Part shown: positions 1 to 7,743 of the stretch, one piece after another | Position numbering within the stretch: position 1 is the stretch's first letter | How the letters are laid out: each line of letters starts with the position of its first letter | Assembly (NCBI GenBank): GCA_964471405.1 | Contig: CAYYGH010000003.1 | Span: forward strand, 28,281-92,280 | DNA: 64,000 nt | DNA from: J084 sp964471405 | Lineage (GTDB): Bacteria; Pseudomonadota; Alphaproteobacteria; Sphingomonadales; Rhodothalassiaceae | Direction: 5' to 3' | Notes under the pieces: generated by a model | The model's database searches: none | What the model was told of the DNA's origin: nothing | The model's input: the letters and a program-made list of their open reading frames with translations, nothing else | Made by a program: the position numbers and the translations under genes

Positions 1-228
1 CGCCCCGTTCGCCCACAGCAGGCGCAGGCGGCGATTGACGAGAATGAGCGGCTCATCGATCGCCTCAAGCACATCCTGGGCCTGGAAACGGACGGCACCC
101 GGCCAGGAGCGGTGCGGCGACGGATGATCGGGATTGCGCGATCCGGCAGAAGGCCCTCTCTCCTCCTGCCGGGAGGAAGAGGGGTGGTCGGCCCTCTTTC
201 CGGCGCGCCCAAAGGGCCACAGGCGCAT
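1..228 (-). CDS. PAS-domain sensor kinase, N-terminus only (runs off the window)
   Basis: The first 76 codons of a minus-strand gene are visible; the rest lies before base 1. Translation begins MRLWPFGR, continues through a charged, proline- and serine-rich stretch, and from about residue 50 gives VLEAIDEPLILVNRRLRLLW, which reads like the start of a PAS sensor domain as in PhoR-type histidine kinases. No membrane segment is visible in this part. The ATG at 226-228 is preceded by a good ribosome binding site (GGAGAAGGGAAAGG). The kinase domain cannot be seen, so the identity is inferred from the PAS start alone. It is divergent from the cassette that begins at 370. Confidence 0.6.
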   Translation of the reverse strand, partial: MRLWPFGRAGKRADHPSSSRQEERGPSAGSRNPDHPSPHRSWPGAVRFQAQDVLEAIDEPLILVNRRLRLLWANGA

Positions 229-323
229 GGAGCGATCCTTTCCCTTCTCCAGAGAGGGCGATCAGGCGCCGGCTCCCGTCTTCTTCCTGCCATTAACGCT
301 TTCCTTACATCCCCTGCCTAGGT

Positions 324-329
324 TACAAT
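324..329 (+). promoter_or_regulatory. Possible -10 element (TACAAT) for the HPr-rel-A-type cassette
   Basis: TACAAT matches the sigma-70 -10 consensus at five of six positions and lies about 40 nt before the GTG start at 370. It sits in the only AT-rich part of the intergenic stretch 229-369. No convincing -35 hexamer is seen 16-18 nt upstream, so an activator or another sigma factor may be needed. Confidence 0.35.
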
Positions 330-369
330 TGCGTCAAATTCCAGCAGCTTCGACCGCGAGGAGACGAAT

Positions 370-1107
370 GTGAGCAGGGCCAGGAAGGACGATGACCTGT
401 TTCCCCCTGCCCGGGGGGCGACAGATGCGGAGGAGGATGTTGCAGCCGATGACGTGCTGGCCGCCCTGCGGCGCGGCATGGAAACCGCTCCGCATGCCAC
501 CCGCCGGTTCGTTCTGGGGACATTGCTGGCAGCCGGCCCCATTGTCCTGACGGCAAAGCCGGGCTGGGCCCAGGCCATCTCGGTGCCGGATTGCGAGATC
601 GTCATCTGTCTCGACAACGAGCGTTGCGATGATGACGACGATGATCACGGCGATGATGACGACGATGACGATGAGGATCGCCATCGCCATCAGGGGGGGC
701 GTGGTCATGATGATCATGGCCGGGGCTACGGCTATGGCCACCACGACGATGATGACGATGAGGATTGCGAAGACGATGATGATGACCGCCATCAGCATCG
801 GCGGGGCCGCGGCCATTATCACCATGGCCAGGGCCATGGCTATGGGCATCACGACGACGATGACGACGATGATGAATGCGATGACGTTGTCGTGGTGAAT
901 GCCCGCAACTACATCGATTTCGCAGCCGACGGGCATTTCAATGAGCCGATCTATCCGACAAGCCAGACCGGTCCCTATGTGGATCCCCAGGAAGCCCGGC
1001 GCATCCGGCGCGCAATCCGGCGTCTGGCCAGGGGCAAAGCCCGGATCATTGGATCGGGAAGCTGCTGGACCTCGGCCATGGACTTCCTGACCAACCGCCA
1101 CCATTGA
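370..1107 (+). CDS. Asp/His-rich exported protein, candidate substrate of the downstream modification cassette
   Basis: This 245-residue protein has no function I can name. Residues 1-40 are charged. A twin-arginine-like signal follows (RRFVLG from residue 45, then a hydrophobic stretch), with a likely cleavage after AQA near residue 69. Residues 86-174 are almost entirely Asp, His, Gly and Arg, with runs of five to seven Asp and HH or HxH groups. This stretch contains two tandem 36-residue units. The C-terminal 70 residues are ordinary and end with a Ser/Cys-containing segment (IIGSGSCWTSAMDFL). Such composition suits binding of calcium or transition metals outside the cytoplasm. The start is GTG at 370, after GAGGAG; the ATG two bases earlier runs straight into a stop. 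The next gene begins 3 nt after the stop, so it is probably co-transcribed with the three modification-type genes. That it is their substrate is inference. Confidence 0.75.
   Translation: MSRARKDDDLFPPARGATDAEEDVAADDVLAALRRGMETAPHATRRFVLGTLLAAGPIVLTAKPGWAQAISVPDCEIVICLDNERCDDDDDDHGDDDDDDDEDRHRHQGGRGHDDHGRGYGYGHHDDDDDEDCEDDDDDRHQHRRGRGHYHHGQGHGYGHHDDDDDDDECDDVVVVNARNYIDFAADGHFNEPIYPTSQTGPYVDPQEARRIRRAIRRLARGKARIIGSGSCWTSAMDFLTNRHH
676..885 (+). repeat. Tandem repeat, 108-bp period (36 codons), two copies
   Basis: Unit 1 (676-783) and unit 2 (784-885, slightly shorter) each encode DRHxH, a Gly/Arg/His stretch, GYGHH, then an Asp run broken by one Cys. The copies have diverged at the base level (GAT against GAC, CGC against CGG), while the charge pattern is kept. 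This suggests an old duplication under selection for composition. Confidence 0.75.
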
Positions 1108-1110
1108 GGA

Positions 1111-1413
1111 ATGGTCTCCCCCGGAAATCATGCCGGCAGCAGAGGGCGTTTCGTCGTCCATGCGCTGGGTGCGCTGGCCCTTGTGCATGATCGGCGGTAT
1201 GCCCAGAATCATGTTCTCGATGTGGTCAGTGCCGGCCTGCTGGTGCTGGATCCGGCCGGCTCGGCTCCCCTTGAGGTGCTGCAGGCTGCGCTCGGCCGGG
1301 AGCTGGATCTGCCGGAAGGTGAACCCACGCTGGCGCGCCTGCGGGAAAGCCGGCGGAGGCTCGCCGAGATCGGCCTGTTGACTGCTTCGCAAGAAGAGGG
1401 GGGCGGGCGCTAG
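1111..1413 (+). CDS. PqqD-like small protein (HPr-rel-A type)
   Basis: This 100-residue protein resembles the PqqD-like partner of HprK-related kinase A systems. Residues 15-90 show the PqqD pattern: two short strands around VLDVVSAGLLVLDP, then helices with LEVLQAALG and a terminal helix with LAEIGLL. PqqD folds bind leader peptides of ribosomally made, modified peptides, so the expected role is presenting a substrate to the kinase or nucleotidyltransferase. The match is diverged and rests partly on context. The ATG at 1111 lies directly against its Shine-Dalgarno-like GAGGA, so a start a little downstream is possible. It lies between the Asp/His-rich protein (3-nt gap) and the kinase gene (21-nt gap). 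Confidence 0.6.
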   Translation: MVSPGNHAGSRGRFVVHALGALALVHDRRYAQNHVLDVVSAGLLVLDPAGSAPLEVLQAALGRELDLPEGEPTLARLRESRRRLAEIGLLTASQEEGGGR

Positions 1414-1434
1414 GGGAAGGGAGCACATGCTCCG

Positions 1435-2310
1435 GTGATGATGACCACGGTCCAGGTCGGTGCCGTCGCCTACGCCGTCACGGCGCGCACGGGTGGGCGG
1501 CTCATTCGGCGCCATCTTGCGCATTGCTACGGGGATTATCCCGCGGCCGAAGGCCATGTGGACCATTGGATCAGTCTGCATGCACCGACATTCTGGCGCC
1601 GGCTGATCCGCCCCAATCTCGTCTCAGATGTGCCTGCGCCGGTCCCGCTCGTGCCATTGCCGGCCCGGCTTGCCCCGGTGGCGCTGGAAAGCGCGATGAA
1701 TCTGGCCACCGCCGGCGAAAACGATCGCTTCGTCATGTTCCATGCGGCCACGATCGCGCATGGGGAGGATGCGCTGGTGCTGCCGGGGGCAAGCGGTGCC
1801 GGCAAATCGACCCTGGCGGCTGCGGCCATGCTGTCCGGATGGACGCTGCTTTCGGACGAATACGCCGCCTTTGAGCCTTGTGGGGAACGCCGGCTTGTGG
1901 CGGTGCCGCGGGCGGTCTCGCTCAAGAATGAATCCATCGCCTATCTTGGGGAGCGATTCGCGCTGGCCGATCGGCTGGGCCATCGCTACCCCGGCACGCC
2001 CAAGGGCACGATCGCGTTCCTGCCGGCCCGGCCGATCGCGCCGGCCGCCCGGTTCCGTCCCCGCGCCGTCGTGTTCCCGGTCCGCCGCCCCGGCAGCGAT
2101 CCCCACCTGCGCCCTCTCGATCCCATCGAGACGACCACGCGTCTGCTCGAAGCGGCCATGAACTTTGCAACCCAGGGCGAGCCGGCTCTCGCCATTCTGC
2201 GTGATCTGGTCACCACCATCCCGGCCTATGCGCTGCGCTATGGCGAGGCGACGGCGGCGCTCGGGCTGCTGGAGGACCTGCTCCGCGGTCGCGGGGAGGG
2301 CGGACGATGA
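1435..2310 (+). CDS. HPr kinase-related kinase (HprK-related kinase A type)
   Basis: This 291-residue protein has an HPr-kinase-like core. The P-loop GASGAGKST lies at residues 118-126 and a Walker-B-like LLSDEYAAF at 138-146. HPr kinase phosphorylates a serine of HPr, but this family lacks the regulatory N-terminal domain and occurs with PqqD-like proteins and nucleotidyltransferases rather than with PTS genes. Related kinases in lasso-peptide clusters phosphorylate the peptide product (known for the paeninodin type). Here the target is unknown; the exported protein encoded at 370 is the nearest candidate. The start is GTG at 1435 or one of the two ATG codons directly after it; the ribosome binding site is weak. 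The gene overlaps the next by 4 nt. Confidence 0.8.
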   Translation: MMMTTVQVGAVAYAVTARTGGRLIRRHLAHCYGDYPAAEGHVDHWISLHAPTFWRRLIRPNLVSDVPAPVPLVPLPARLAPVALESAMNLATAGENDRFVMFHAATIAHGEDALVLPGASGAGKSTLAAAAMLSGWTLLSDEYAAFEPCGERRLVAVPRAVSLKNESIAYLGERFALADRLGHRYPGTPKGTIAFLPARPIAPAARFRPRAVVFPVRRPGSDPHLRPLDPIETTTRLLEAAMNFATQGEPALAILRDLVTTIPAYALRYGEATAALGLLEDLLRGRGEGGR

Positions 2311-3368
2311 GCCGCTTCCCGCGCAGCTCGCTGCTTGCCGTGCTGCTTGCACCACGGCGCTTTCTGGCGCTCCCGCCGGCCGAGCAGGGGCTGCTGATCC
2401 AGCGGGCGCGCCGGCAGGCCATGGCAGGGCGACTTGCGGCCGGCCTGCGGGAGGCGGGGGTCTGGGGAGAACTGGATGCCGTGGCCCGGGCCGCGCTGGC
2501 CGGCATCGAGCGGCGGCAGCGCTATCGCGCCGGTCTCATCCGCCGCGAGCTGGACATTCTTGCGCGCGACTTTCTGCCCCTGATGGATGTCCCCGTCGTG
2601 GCTCTCAAGGGCGCCGCCTATCTCATCCGTGGTCTGAAAGCTGCAAGAGGGCGCGTGGCGGCGGATGTCGATCTGCTGGTCCCCGAGGCGGCGGTGGACC
2701 GGGCGAGCGCCCTGCTGGCCGAACTCGGCTATGAGGTCGCACGCGACAAGGACAATCCCTACGACCGCCGCTATTATCGCCTCTACATGCATGAGATCGC
2801 TCCTCGCCGACATCCGGTGCGTGATGTGGAGCTGGATCTCCATTTCCGGCTGCTGCCCCGCACCCACCGTCATGCCTTTGCGATGGAGCCGATCTGGGAG
2901 CGGGTCCAGTTGCTGACCGGAACACCCTATTACGGGCTGGCCGATGTCGATCTGTTCATCCATGCGGCCATCCATTTCCTGATCGATGGAGAGGGACGCG
3001 AAGCCACGCGGCGACTCGTGGAGCTTCACGATCTTCTTGCGCTGTGGCCCGACCGTGAGACCGCCCGCGCGGCCATCATGCCGCGCGCCCGGGAGCTGAA
3101 ACTTGCAGCGGTCATCGAGGCGGCCTTCGCTCTTGTGGAAGAGCTGGCCGGTGCAGTCCATGACGGATCCCGACGGCGGGTGTCGGCCCCCTTGCGGCTG
3201 GCCCGCCACGCCCTCCGGCGGGTGCAGGAGGAAGAAGAAGGGGGGCGTCCGGCTCCGGCAGCGCGCTGGCTGCTGTGGCTGCGGGGACATCTGCTGCGGA
3301 TGCCCTTCCCCCTGCTGCTGCGGCATCTCGCCACCAAGTGGTGGCGCCGCCGAAGGGCGCCGGCATGA
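2307..3368 (+). CDS. Nucleotidyltransferase family protein of the HPr-rel-A-type cassette
   Basis: This 353-residue protein resembles the uncharacterised nucleotidyltransferase family found in kinase/PqqD cassettes and in some lasso-peptide clusters. Residues 96-104 read VVALKGAAY and residues 120-125 read DVDLLV, giving the paired acidic residues (D120, D122) expected to bind metal in polymerase-beta-type folds. The remainder is helical, with an Arg-rich C-terminus. It would transfer a nucleotide or a nucleotide-derived group to a protein or small molecule; the acceptor is unknown. Translation is probably coupled to the kinase by an ATGA overlap. It closes the operon and faces the minus-strand gene ending at 3433. 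Confidence 0.75.
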   Translation: MSRFPRSSLLAVLLAPRRFLALPPAEQGLLIQRARRQAMAGRLAAGLREAGVWGELDAVARAALAGIERRQRYRAGLIRRELDILARDFLPLMDVPVVALKGAAYLIRGLKAARGRVAADVDLLVPEAAVDRASALLAELGYEVARDKDNPYDRRYYRLYMHEIAPRRHPVRDVELDLHFRLLPRTHRHAFAMEPIWERVQLLTGTPYYGLADVDLFIHAAIHFLIDGEGREATRRLVELHDLLALWPDRETARAAIMPRARELKLAAVIEAAFALVEELAGAVHDGSRRRVSAPLRLARHALRRVQEEEEGGRPAPAARWLLWLRGHLLRMPFPLLLRHLATKWWRRRRAPA

Positions 3369-3432
3369 ATGAGAGGCGGGGGGCAGTGTCATCGCCTGGC
3401 GCGGGCACGCAGCATGATCGCGTGCAACCGCC

Positions 3433-4113
3433 TCAGGCCGGGTGAATACAATCGATCAGCGCCGCGAACTCGGAAAGGACGAGGTCGGCACCAAGAGCGT
3501 GTAGCGGCTCGGCGGTATAGCCATAGGGGACAAGAATGGCCGGCAGCGCCGCCGCCCGTGCCGCCTTGAGATCGGTGATGCTGTCGCCCACCATCACGGC
3601 GGGGCCCTGGTGGCCACTTGCCGCAAGGGCATGATCGAGATGCGCTCGATCCGGCTTGGGGCGCGGTGCGGCGTCACGCCCGATGACGGCCGCAAAATGA
3701 TCTCGCAACTCCAGAAGAGAGAGAAGCTTCTCCGTCAGCTTCTGGGGCTTGTTGGTGGCGATCGCGAGCACATGCCCCCGGGTCCGCAGCGCGGTCAGGG
3801 TTTCCCGCACGCCGGGATAGAGGCGGCTGTGGTCGGCGATATGGGCTTCATAATCCATGAGAAAGGCGGGCAGGAGCTCCCCATCCAGAATGTCCGGCTC
3901 AGGCGGTGTTCCGGTCGCAGCAAAGGCCTGTTCAAGCAGCACGCGGGCGCCCGAGCCGACAAAATTCCGCAGCGTCTCCACAGGCAGGGGCGGGCGATGA
4001 TGGCGGGCAAGCAGCCGGTTGGCCGCGGCGGCAAGATCGGGGGCGGTGTCCACCAGTGTCCCGTCAAGGTCGAATATGATGGTCCGTGCGGGAAATCCCG
4101 CTCTTGTGCTCAT
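3433..4113 (-). CDS. gph: Phosphoglycolate phosphatase (HAD superfamily)
   Basis: This 226-residue HAD hydrolase is expected to dephosphorylate 2-phosphoglycolate in the cytoplasm. All four HAD motifs are visible: FDLDGTLVDT near the start (nucleophile Asp and acid/base Asp), a Thr in IATNKP, the Lys in PKPDRAHL, and VGDSITD. The cap domain lies between motifs I and II, as in Gph and PGP-type enzymes. I chose the ATG at 4111-4113; the frame is open further upstream but that part is not HAD-like. Its substrate could be another small phosphate ester, since Gph-like HADs are hard to separate by sequence. It follows the phasin gene on the same strand, with a terminator between them. Confidence 0.85.
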   Translation of the reverse strand: MSTRAGFPARTIIFDLDGTLVDTAPDLAAAANRLLARHHRPPLPVETLRNFVGSGARVLLEQAFAATGTPPEPDILDGELLPAFLMDYEAHIADHSRLYPGVRETLTALRTRGHVLAIATNKPQKLTEKLLSLLELRDHFAAVIGRDAAPRPKPDRAHLDHALAASGHQGPAVMVGDSITDLKAARAAALPAILVPYGYTAEPLHALGADLVLSEFAALIDCIHPA

Positions 4114-4181
4114 GCCGGCTGTCCTGCCTGTCGCTGATCCTGCTCTCGTGTGCCTGATAGGGGAGACGGGCACAAGAAGGA

Positions 4182-4211
4182 AAGCCCGCGGCCGGCATTG
4201 ACCGCGGGCTT
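4182..4211 (-). terminator. Rho-independent-like terminator after the phasin gene
   Basis: A perfect 10-bp stem (AAGCCCGCGG with CCGCGGGCTT) closes a 10-nt loop. Read on the minus strand it is followed by a pyrimidine-rich, T-containing tract (CTTTCCTTCTTG). It lies 60 nt past the phasin stop and upstream of gph, so it should separate the two genes. Confidence 0.75.
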
Positions 4212-4270
4212 CGCCGTTCCTGGCGTCGTCATGCCATGATCGACGCCTGGCAAGGAGGGAGGAGGAACCG

Positions 4271-4714
4271 TCAAGCCGCCTTCTGCAGGCGCCGCGCTTC
4301 GTCAAGCCCATCCTCGAAGCGCTTGGCGATCACAGCCAGGGCCTCGCGCTGGGTCTTGACCGAAAGCTCGGCAAGCTCGCGCCAGTTCTCGACCTGCTTT
4401 TTGACCTGCTTTTGCGCGATCTCGAACTGGGCCGAGGCATTGAGCTCCGGGGTCTTGCCGGAAAAGAGCGAACGCGTGGCCTCTTCGGCCTCCGCGATCA
4501 GCTCCCGGGTCAGCTCGGCCTGCCGCTCCAGCAGCTCGTGATAGCCCTTGAAGGTGATCCGCCCGGCCTCGAAGAAGGCCTCGGCATTCTTGCGCCCCGC
4601 CTCAAGCAGAAGCTCCAGATCAAAGAAGGGCATCGCAAAGGGCTGAAACCCCTTGTCCTGCTTCTTCGCGGCGCCATTGGTCTTGGCCTGGGTCTTTTTC
4701 ACATTCTCGCTCAT
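4271..4714 (-). CDS. Phasin family protein (polyhydroxyalkanoate granule-associated)
   Basis: This 147-residue protein matches the phasin 2 pattern: a Lys-rich N-terminus, FDLELLLEAGRKNAEAFFEA, and a long amphipathic helix with repeated Glu, Arg and Ala heptads and few aromatic residues. Phasins coat PHA granules and influence their size and number. No synthase (phaC) is in the window. The ATG at 4714 lies 6 nt after AGGAGA and is preferred to the GTG one codon upstream, which is too close to it. A consensus-like promoter with an operator-like sequence lies upstream (4818-4868) and a strong hairpin downstream, so the gene is probably monocistronic. Confidence 0.85.
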   Translation of the reverse strand: MSENVKKTQAKTNGAAKKQDKGFQPFAMPFFDLELLLEAGRKNAEAFFEAGRITFKGYHELLERQAELTRELIAEAEEATRSLFSGKTPELNASAQFEIAQKQVKKQVENWRELAELSVKTQREALAVIAKRFEDGLDEARRLQKAA

Positions 4715-4817
4715 CACCCGTCTCCTTATTCACGTCTCATCCGTCACCAGCCCTGAGCCGATTTGCTCATGATGCCTGCTCTGTCGGACGCATCCACCAG
4801 GATGCTCTGCTATGCGG

Positions 4818-4868
4818 GATATAGTGCGCCGCAGCATCGCCGTCAAGGGATTTTTGTGCACTGCAACA
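4818..4868 (-). promoter_or_regulatory. Phasin promoter with a PhaR-like TGCA operator
   Basis: On the minus strand TTGACG (4841-4846) and TATATC (4818-4823) are separated by exactly 17 nt, a near-ideal sigma-70 promoter. Immediately upstream of the -35, at 4854-4868, lies TTGTGCACTGCAACA, which contains TGCA-C-TGCA. PHA repressors of the PhaR family bind TGC/GCA-rich sites before phasin genes in alphaproteobacteria, so this is a candidate PhaR site. The promoter is seen; the regulator is inference. Confidence 0.65.
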
Positions 4869-4984
4869 TATCTGTCACAAAGAAGCTTTCCGCCCCGGCT
4901 CCGTGAGAGAGAAACGGGAAGAAAGAGTTTCTGTTGCAAGGAATTGGGCAAGGCGATCGTTTGGGTGACAGCTGGCGGGAGCGC

Positions 4985-5974
4985 TCAGCACCGGGGCGTG
5001 ATGAGCACGTCGATCTGCTGTTTGTCTTCCGGCCAGGATCGGAAGGGCTGTGGCGGCTGTGGCGGCTGGCGGGCAAGCAGATCAGCAAAATCGTATCGAT
5101 TGATCAGCACCTTCATCTCAAGACCGAGTGCGGCCAGCCGTTCCTGAAAGGCGGCGAGGGTAAGGCCGGCCGCGGCCAGCCCGTCCCGGGAGATTTCCGC
5201 AGCGGTCGTGATGCGGCGCAGCAAATCGGGCGCCTCGGTCATCAGATGAACCAGGACGGGGATGTCCGCGCCTTCGATGTCCAGCTTCAGAAAGGTAAGC
5301 CGTGCCCGTTCGTCCGCGCTCAGGATGTCGGTCAGCCGGCGGGCGGGGACACGGACCGCCTTCGCATAACCGGCCTGGCGGGCGCGGACGGCTGATGTGG
5401 TCGTCGCTCCCCGGTTCGCCGCCGGCGCCAGAAAGAGGTCAAGACTGCCCGGTTCGGGTGCCAGAGCGGCTTCCACCACGCGGATGCGGGACGCCAGGCG
5501 GGGATTGCGGGCAAGATTGTCACGCAGGCGCCGGGCCGTGTGAGGTGCCGCTTCGATTGCAACCACATCCGCGCCCAGATGGGCGGCCAGCAGGCTGAAA
5601 TATCCCACATTGGCCCCCGCGTCCACGAACAGCATGCCGGGTCTGAGACGCTCGGCGATGACGGCCGTGAGATTCGGTTCCCAGCATCCGAAGTAGTAGA
5701 TCGCATGTTCCACCAGATCATCGAGCCGGGTGCGCATGCGGGCTCCGAAGCGGGTGCGGCCGGTCAGTTCCGCTCCCCGCCAGTTGATATGGCGCTCCGC
5801 CCAGTGCCAGAGCCTGTGGCGCAACCGCTTGCACGGCAGCCCCGCCAGGAGCAGGCGCAGGAACGGCGCTGCCGCCCGTGAGAGGGCCCGCAGGCCGCGT
5901 TCCCGCCATCGGCTGATCCTGTGCACCGGCCTACCCTCCCCTCCTGGCTCTGCCGAGGTGATCGACAGCTGCAC
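4985..5974 (-). CDS. FkbM-family SAM-dependent methyltransferase
   Basis: This 329-residue protein carries the FkbM methyltransferase core. The SAM-binding motif VDAGANVGYFSLLAA lies near residue 120, followed by an acidic strand end (VAIEAAP) and the motif-IV-like FLKLDIEGAD near residue 240. The N-terminal 90 residues are Arg-rich. FkbM enzymes O-methylate sugars or polyketides; in proteobacteria they often act on surface polysaccharide or lipid headgroups. No glycan gene is adjacent, so the substrate is unknown. The start at 5974 is GTG after AGGACGGG; a later GTG is possible. It is divergent from the RidA gene at 6047. Confidence 0.8.
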   Translation of the reverse strand: MQLSITSAEPGGEGRPVHRISRWRERGLRALSRAAAPFLRLLLAGLPCKRLRHRLWHWAERHINWRGAELTGRTRFGARMRTRLDDLVEHAIYYFGCWEPNLTAVIAERLRPGMLFVDAGANVGYFSLLAAHLGADVVAIEAAPHTARRLRDNLARNPRLASRIRVVEAALAPEPGSLDLFLAPAANRGATTTSAVRARQAGYAKAVRVPARRLTDILSADERARLTFLKLDIEGADIPVLVHLMTEAPDLLRRITTAAEISRDGLAAAGLTLAAFQERLAALGLEMKVLINRYDFADLLARQPPQPPQPFRSWPEDKQQIDVLITPRC

Positions 5975-6046
5975 CCCGTCCTGCTATGGCGCGGATGGGA
6001 TGGTCGTTTTCTACCATGTTGTCTGGCGAAAGGAAGGGGTGAGCCG

Positions 6047-6508
6047 ATGGATGTCGAAGCGCGTCTTGAGGAGCTCGGAATCACGTTGCCGGAGCCTGCC
6101 AGCTCGGTCGCCAACTATGTGCCCTATGTGGTCATGGGCGATCTGCTCCTGATCTCCGGCCAGCTGCCATTTGCCGAGGGGCGCGTGATCACCGGGCGGC
6201 TCGGGGAGAACATGAGCATCGAGGAGGGAATCGCGGCGGCCCGGGCCTGCGGGATCGGAATCCTGGCGCAGATCAAGGCGGCCGTGGAAGGAGACTGGCG
6301 GCGCGTGCGCCGCATCGTGCGGCTGGGCGGCTTCGTGAACAGCGCCGACGGCTTTACCGACCAGCCCCGCGTGATCAACGGCGCATCCGATCTGATGGTG
6401 GACGTCTTCGGCGAGGCGGGACGCCATGCGCGGGCGGCGGTGGGGGTCAATACCCTGCCACTCGGTGCGGCCGTGGAGGTGGAGGCGACCGTGCTCATCC
6501 GGTCCTGA
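6047..6508 (+). CDS. RidA (YjgF/YER057c/UK114) family protein
   Basis: This 153-residue protein belongs to the longer YjgF-like subgroup that begins with ARLEELGITLPEP and continues VANYVPYVVMGDLLLISGQLP. Family members form trimers and hydrolyse reactive enamines and imines or related compounds; this subgroup is less well characterised. The conserved EEGIAAARACGI and the C-terminal LPLGAAVEVEATV are present. The ATG at 6047 follows AGGAAGG at good spacing. The next gene begins 5 nt after the stop, suggesting an operon with the FemAB-like protein. A second, different RidA protein is encoded at 52628. Confidence 0.85.
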   Translation: MDVEARLEELGITLPEPASSVANYVPYVVMGDLLLISGQLPFAEGRVITGRLGENMSIEEGIAAARACGIGILAQIKAAVEGDWRRVRRIVRLGGFVNSADGFTDQPRVINGASDLMVDVFGEAGRHARAAVGVNTLPLGAAVEVEATVLIRS

Positions 6509-6513
6509 GGACG

Positions 6514-7710
6514 ATGGCCGCCCCCCGCTCCCTCCGACTGCGCATCCACCGGCATGTGGGCGAGATCCCGGCAGAGGAGTGGGCCGGGCTGGACAGGGCC
6601 GGCAATCCGTTCCTCGACCGCGCCTTCCTGCTTGCCCTGGAAGACAGCGGCGCACTCGGACCGGAGGCCGGCTGGGTCCCGCATCTGATCGCCTTGCGCG
6701 ATGGCCATGGCGGGAAGGCCGCATCCGCCCCCCCTGGCGGGCGACTGCTTGCCCTGGTGCCGGCCTTTCTGAAGAGCCATTCCTGGGGCGAGTATGTTTT
6801 CGACCATCACTGGGCCGAAGCCTATGAGCAGGCCGGCGGCCGCTACTATCCCAAGCTTCTCGTGGCCGTGCCGTTTACGCCGGTAACAGGGCCGCGGCTG
6901 CTGCTCCGTGCGGGGCTGGGTATGGCAGAGGCGGATCTGCTGCGGCGGCGGGCGCTGGCGGCCGTCTGGGAGGAGGTCGGTCGCCTCGGCCTTTCCGGCG
7001 CCCATGTCGATTTTCTGACGGAGGCGGAGGCGCAACTCGGTGTGCAGGAAGGCTGGCTCATCCGCAGCGACCAGCAGTTTCACTGGGAAAACCGTGGCTG
7101 GAGCGATTTTGAGGATTTTCTTGCCTCTCTCAAGGCTGCACGCCGCAAGCAGATCCGGCGGGAGCGCGCGCGGGCCCGGGAGGGGGTGGAGATCCGCTGG
7201 CGCCGGGGAGATCGGCTGGATGAGGCGGAGATCGCCTTCATCCATCGCTGCTATCGTCGAACGGTGCGCAAACGCGGCGGCTGGCCGTATCTCAATGCCG
7301 ACAGCTTTCGCCGGCTGTTCACGACGATGGGAGAACGCTTTCTCGTCACCCTGGCACTTGCCTGTGGACGCCCGATCGCCATGGCCCTTCATGCGGTGGG
7401 GGATGACACCCTCTATGGACGCTACTGGGGAGCGCTGGAAGACCGCCCCTTCCTGCATTTCGAGCTGTGCTACTATCAGGCGATCGATTATGCCATCCGC
7501 CATGGCATCGCGCGGGTGGAAGCCGGCGCCCAGGGACCGCACAAGCTTCAGCGCGGTTATGCTCCTCAGCCCACCTGGTCCCTGCACCGCTTTGCCGATC
7601 CCCGGATGCAGCAGGCGGTGGCGGCCTATCTGGAAGCGGAGCGGCGGGAAGTGGCTCTGGCGCGCCGCCTTCTCCACCGCCATCTTCCCTTCCGCCGGGA
7701 GGAGGGGTAG
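6514..7710 (+). CDS. FemAB-like/GNAT-fold protein (DUF482 family)
   Basis: This 398-residue protein matches the family formerly called DUF482, annotated as a GNAT or FemAB-like protein of possible peptidoglycan biosynthesis or recognition. Family features include FLDRAFLLALEDSG near the start, YYPKLLVAVPFTPVTGPRLL near residue 120, the Arg-rich helix RKQIRRERARA, and a C-terminal GNAT-like segment. FemAB enzymes use aminoacyl-tRNA and GNAT enzymes acyl-CoA; which applies is unknown. Translation starts at ATG 6514, after TGAGGACG. The gene is probably co-transcribed with the RidA gene and converges on galU. Confidence 0.8.
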   Translation: MAAPRSLRLRIHRHVGEIPAEEWAGLDRAGNPFLDRAFLLALEDSGALGPEAGWVPHLIALRDGHGGKAASAPPGGRLLALVPAFLKSHSWGEYVFDHHWAEAYEQAGGRYYPKLLVAVPFTPVTGPRLLLRAGLGMAEADLLRRRALAAVWEEVGRLGLSGAHVDFLTEAEAQLGVQEGWLIRSDQQFHWENRGWSDFEDFLASLKAARRKQIRRERARAREGVEIRWRRGDRLDEAEIAFIHRCYRRTVRKRGGWPYLNADSFRRLFTTMGERFLVTLALACGRPIAMALHAVGDDTLYGRYWGALEDRPFLHFELCYYQAIDYAIRHGIARVEAGAQGPHKLQRGYAPQPTWSLHRFADPRMQQAVAAYLEAERREVALARRLLHRHLPFRREEG

Positions 7711-7743
7711 ACGCCACGGCGCTCCGTCCAGAAGGGGATTGCG

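Noticed and set aside
334..1581. Long minus-strand open frame rich in Ile and Val, looking like a membrane protein
   Set aside because: It is the antisense of the Asp codons (GAT, GAC) of the exported-protein gene, which read as ATC and GTC on the other strand; no ribosome binding site or family match.
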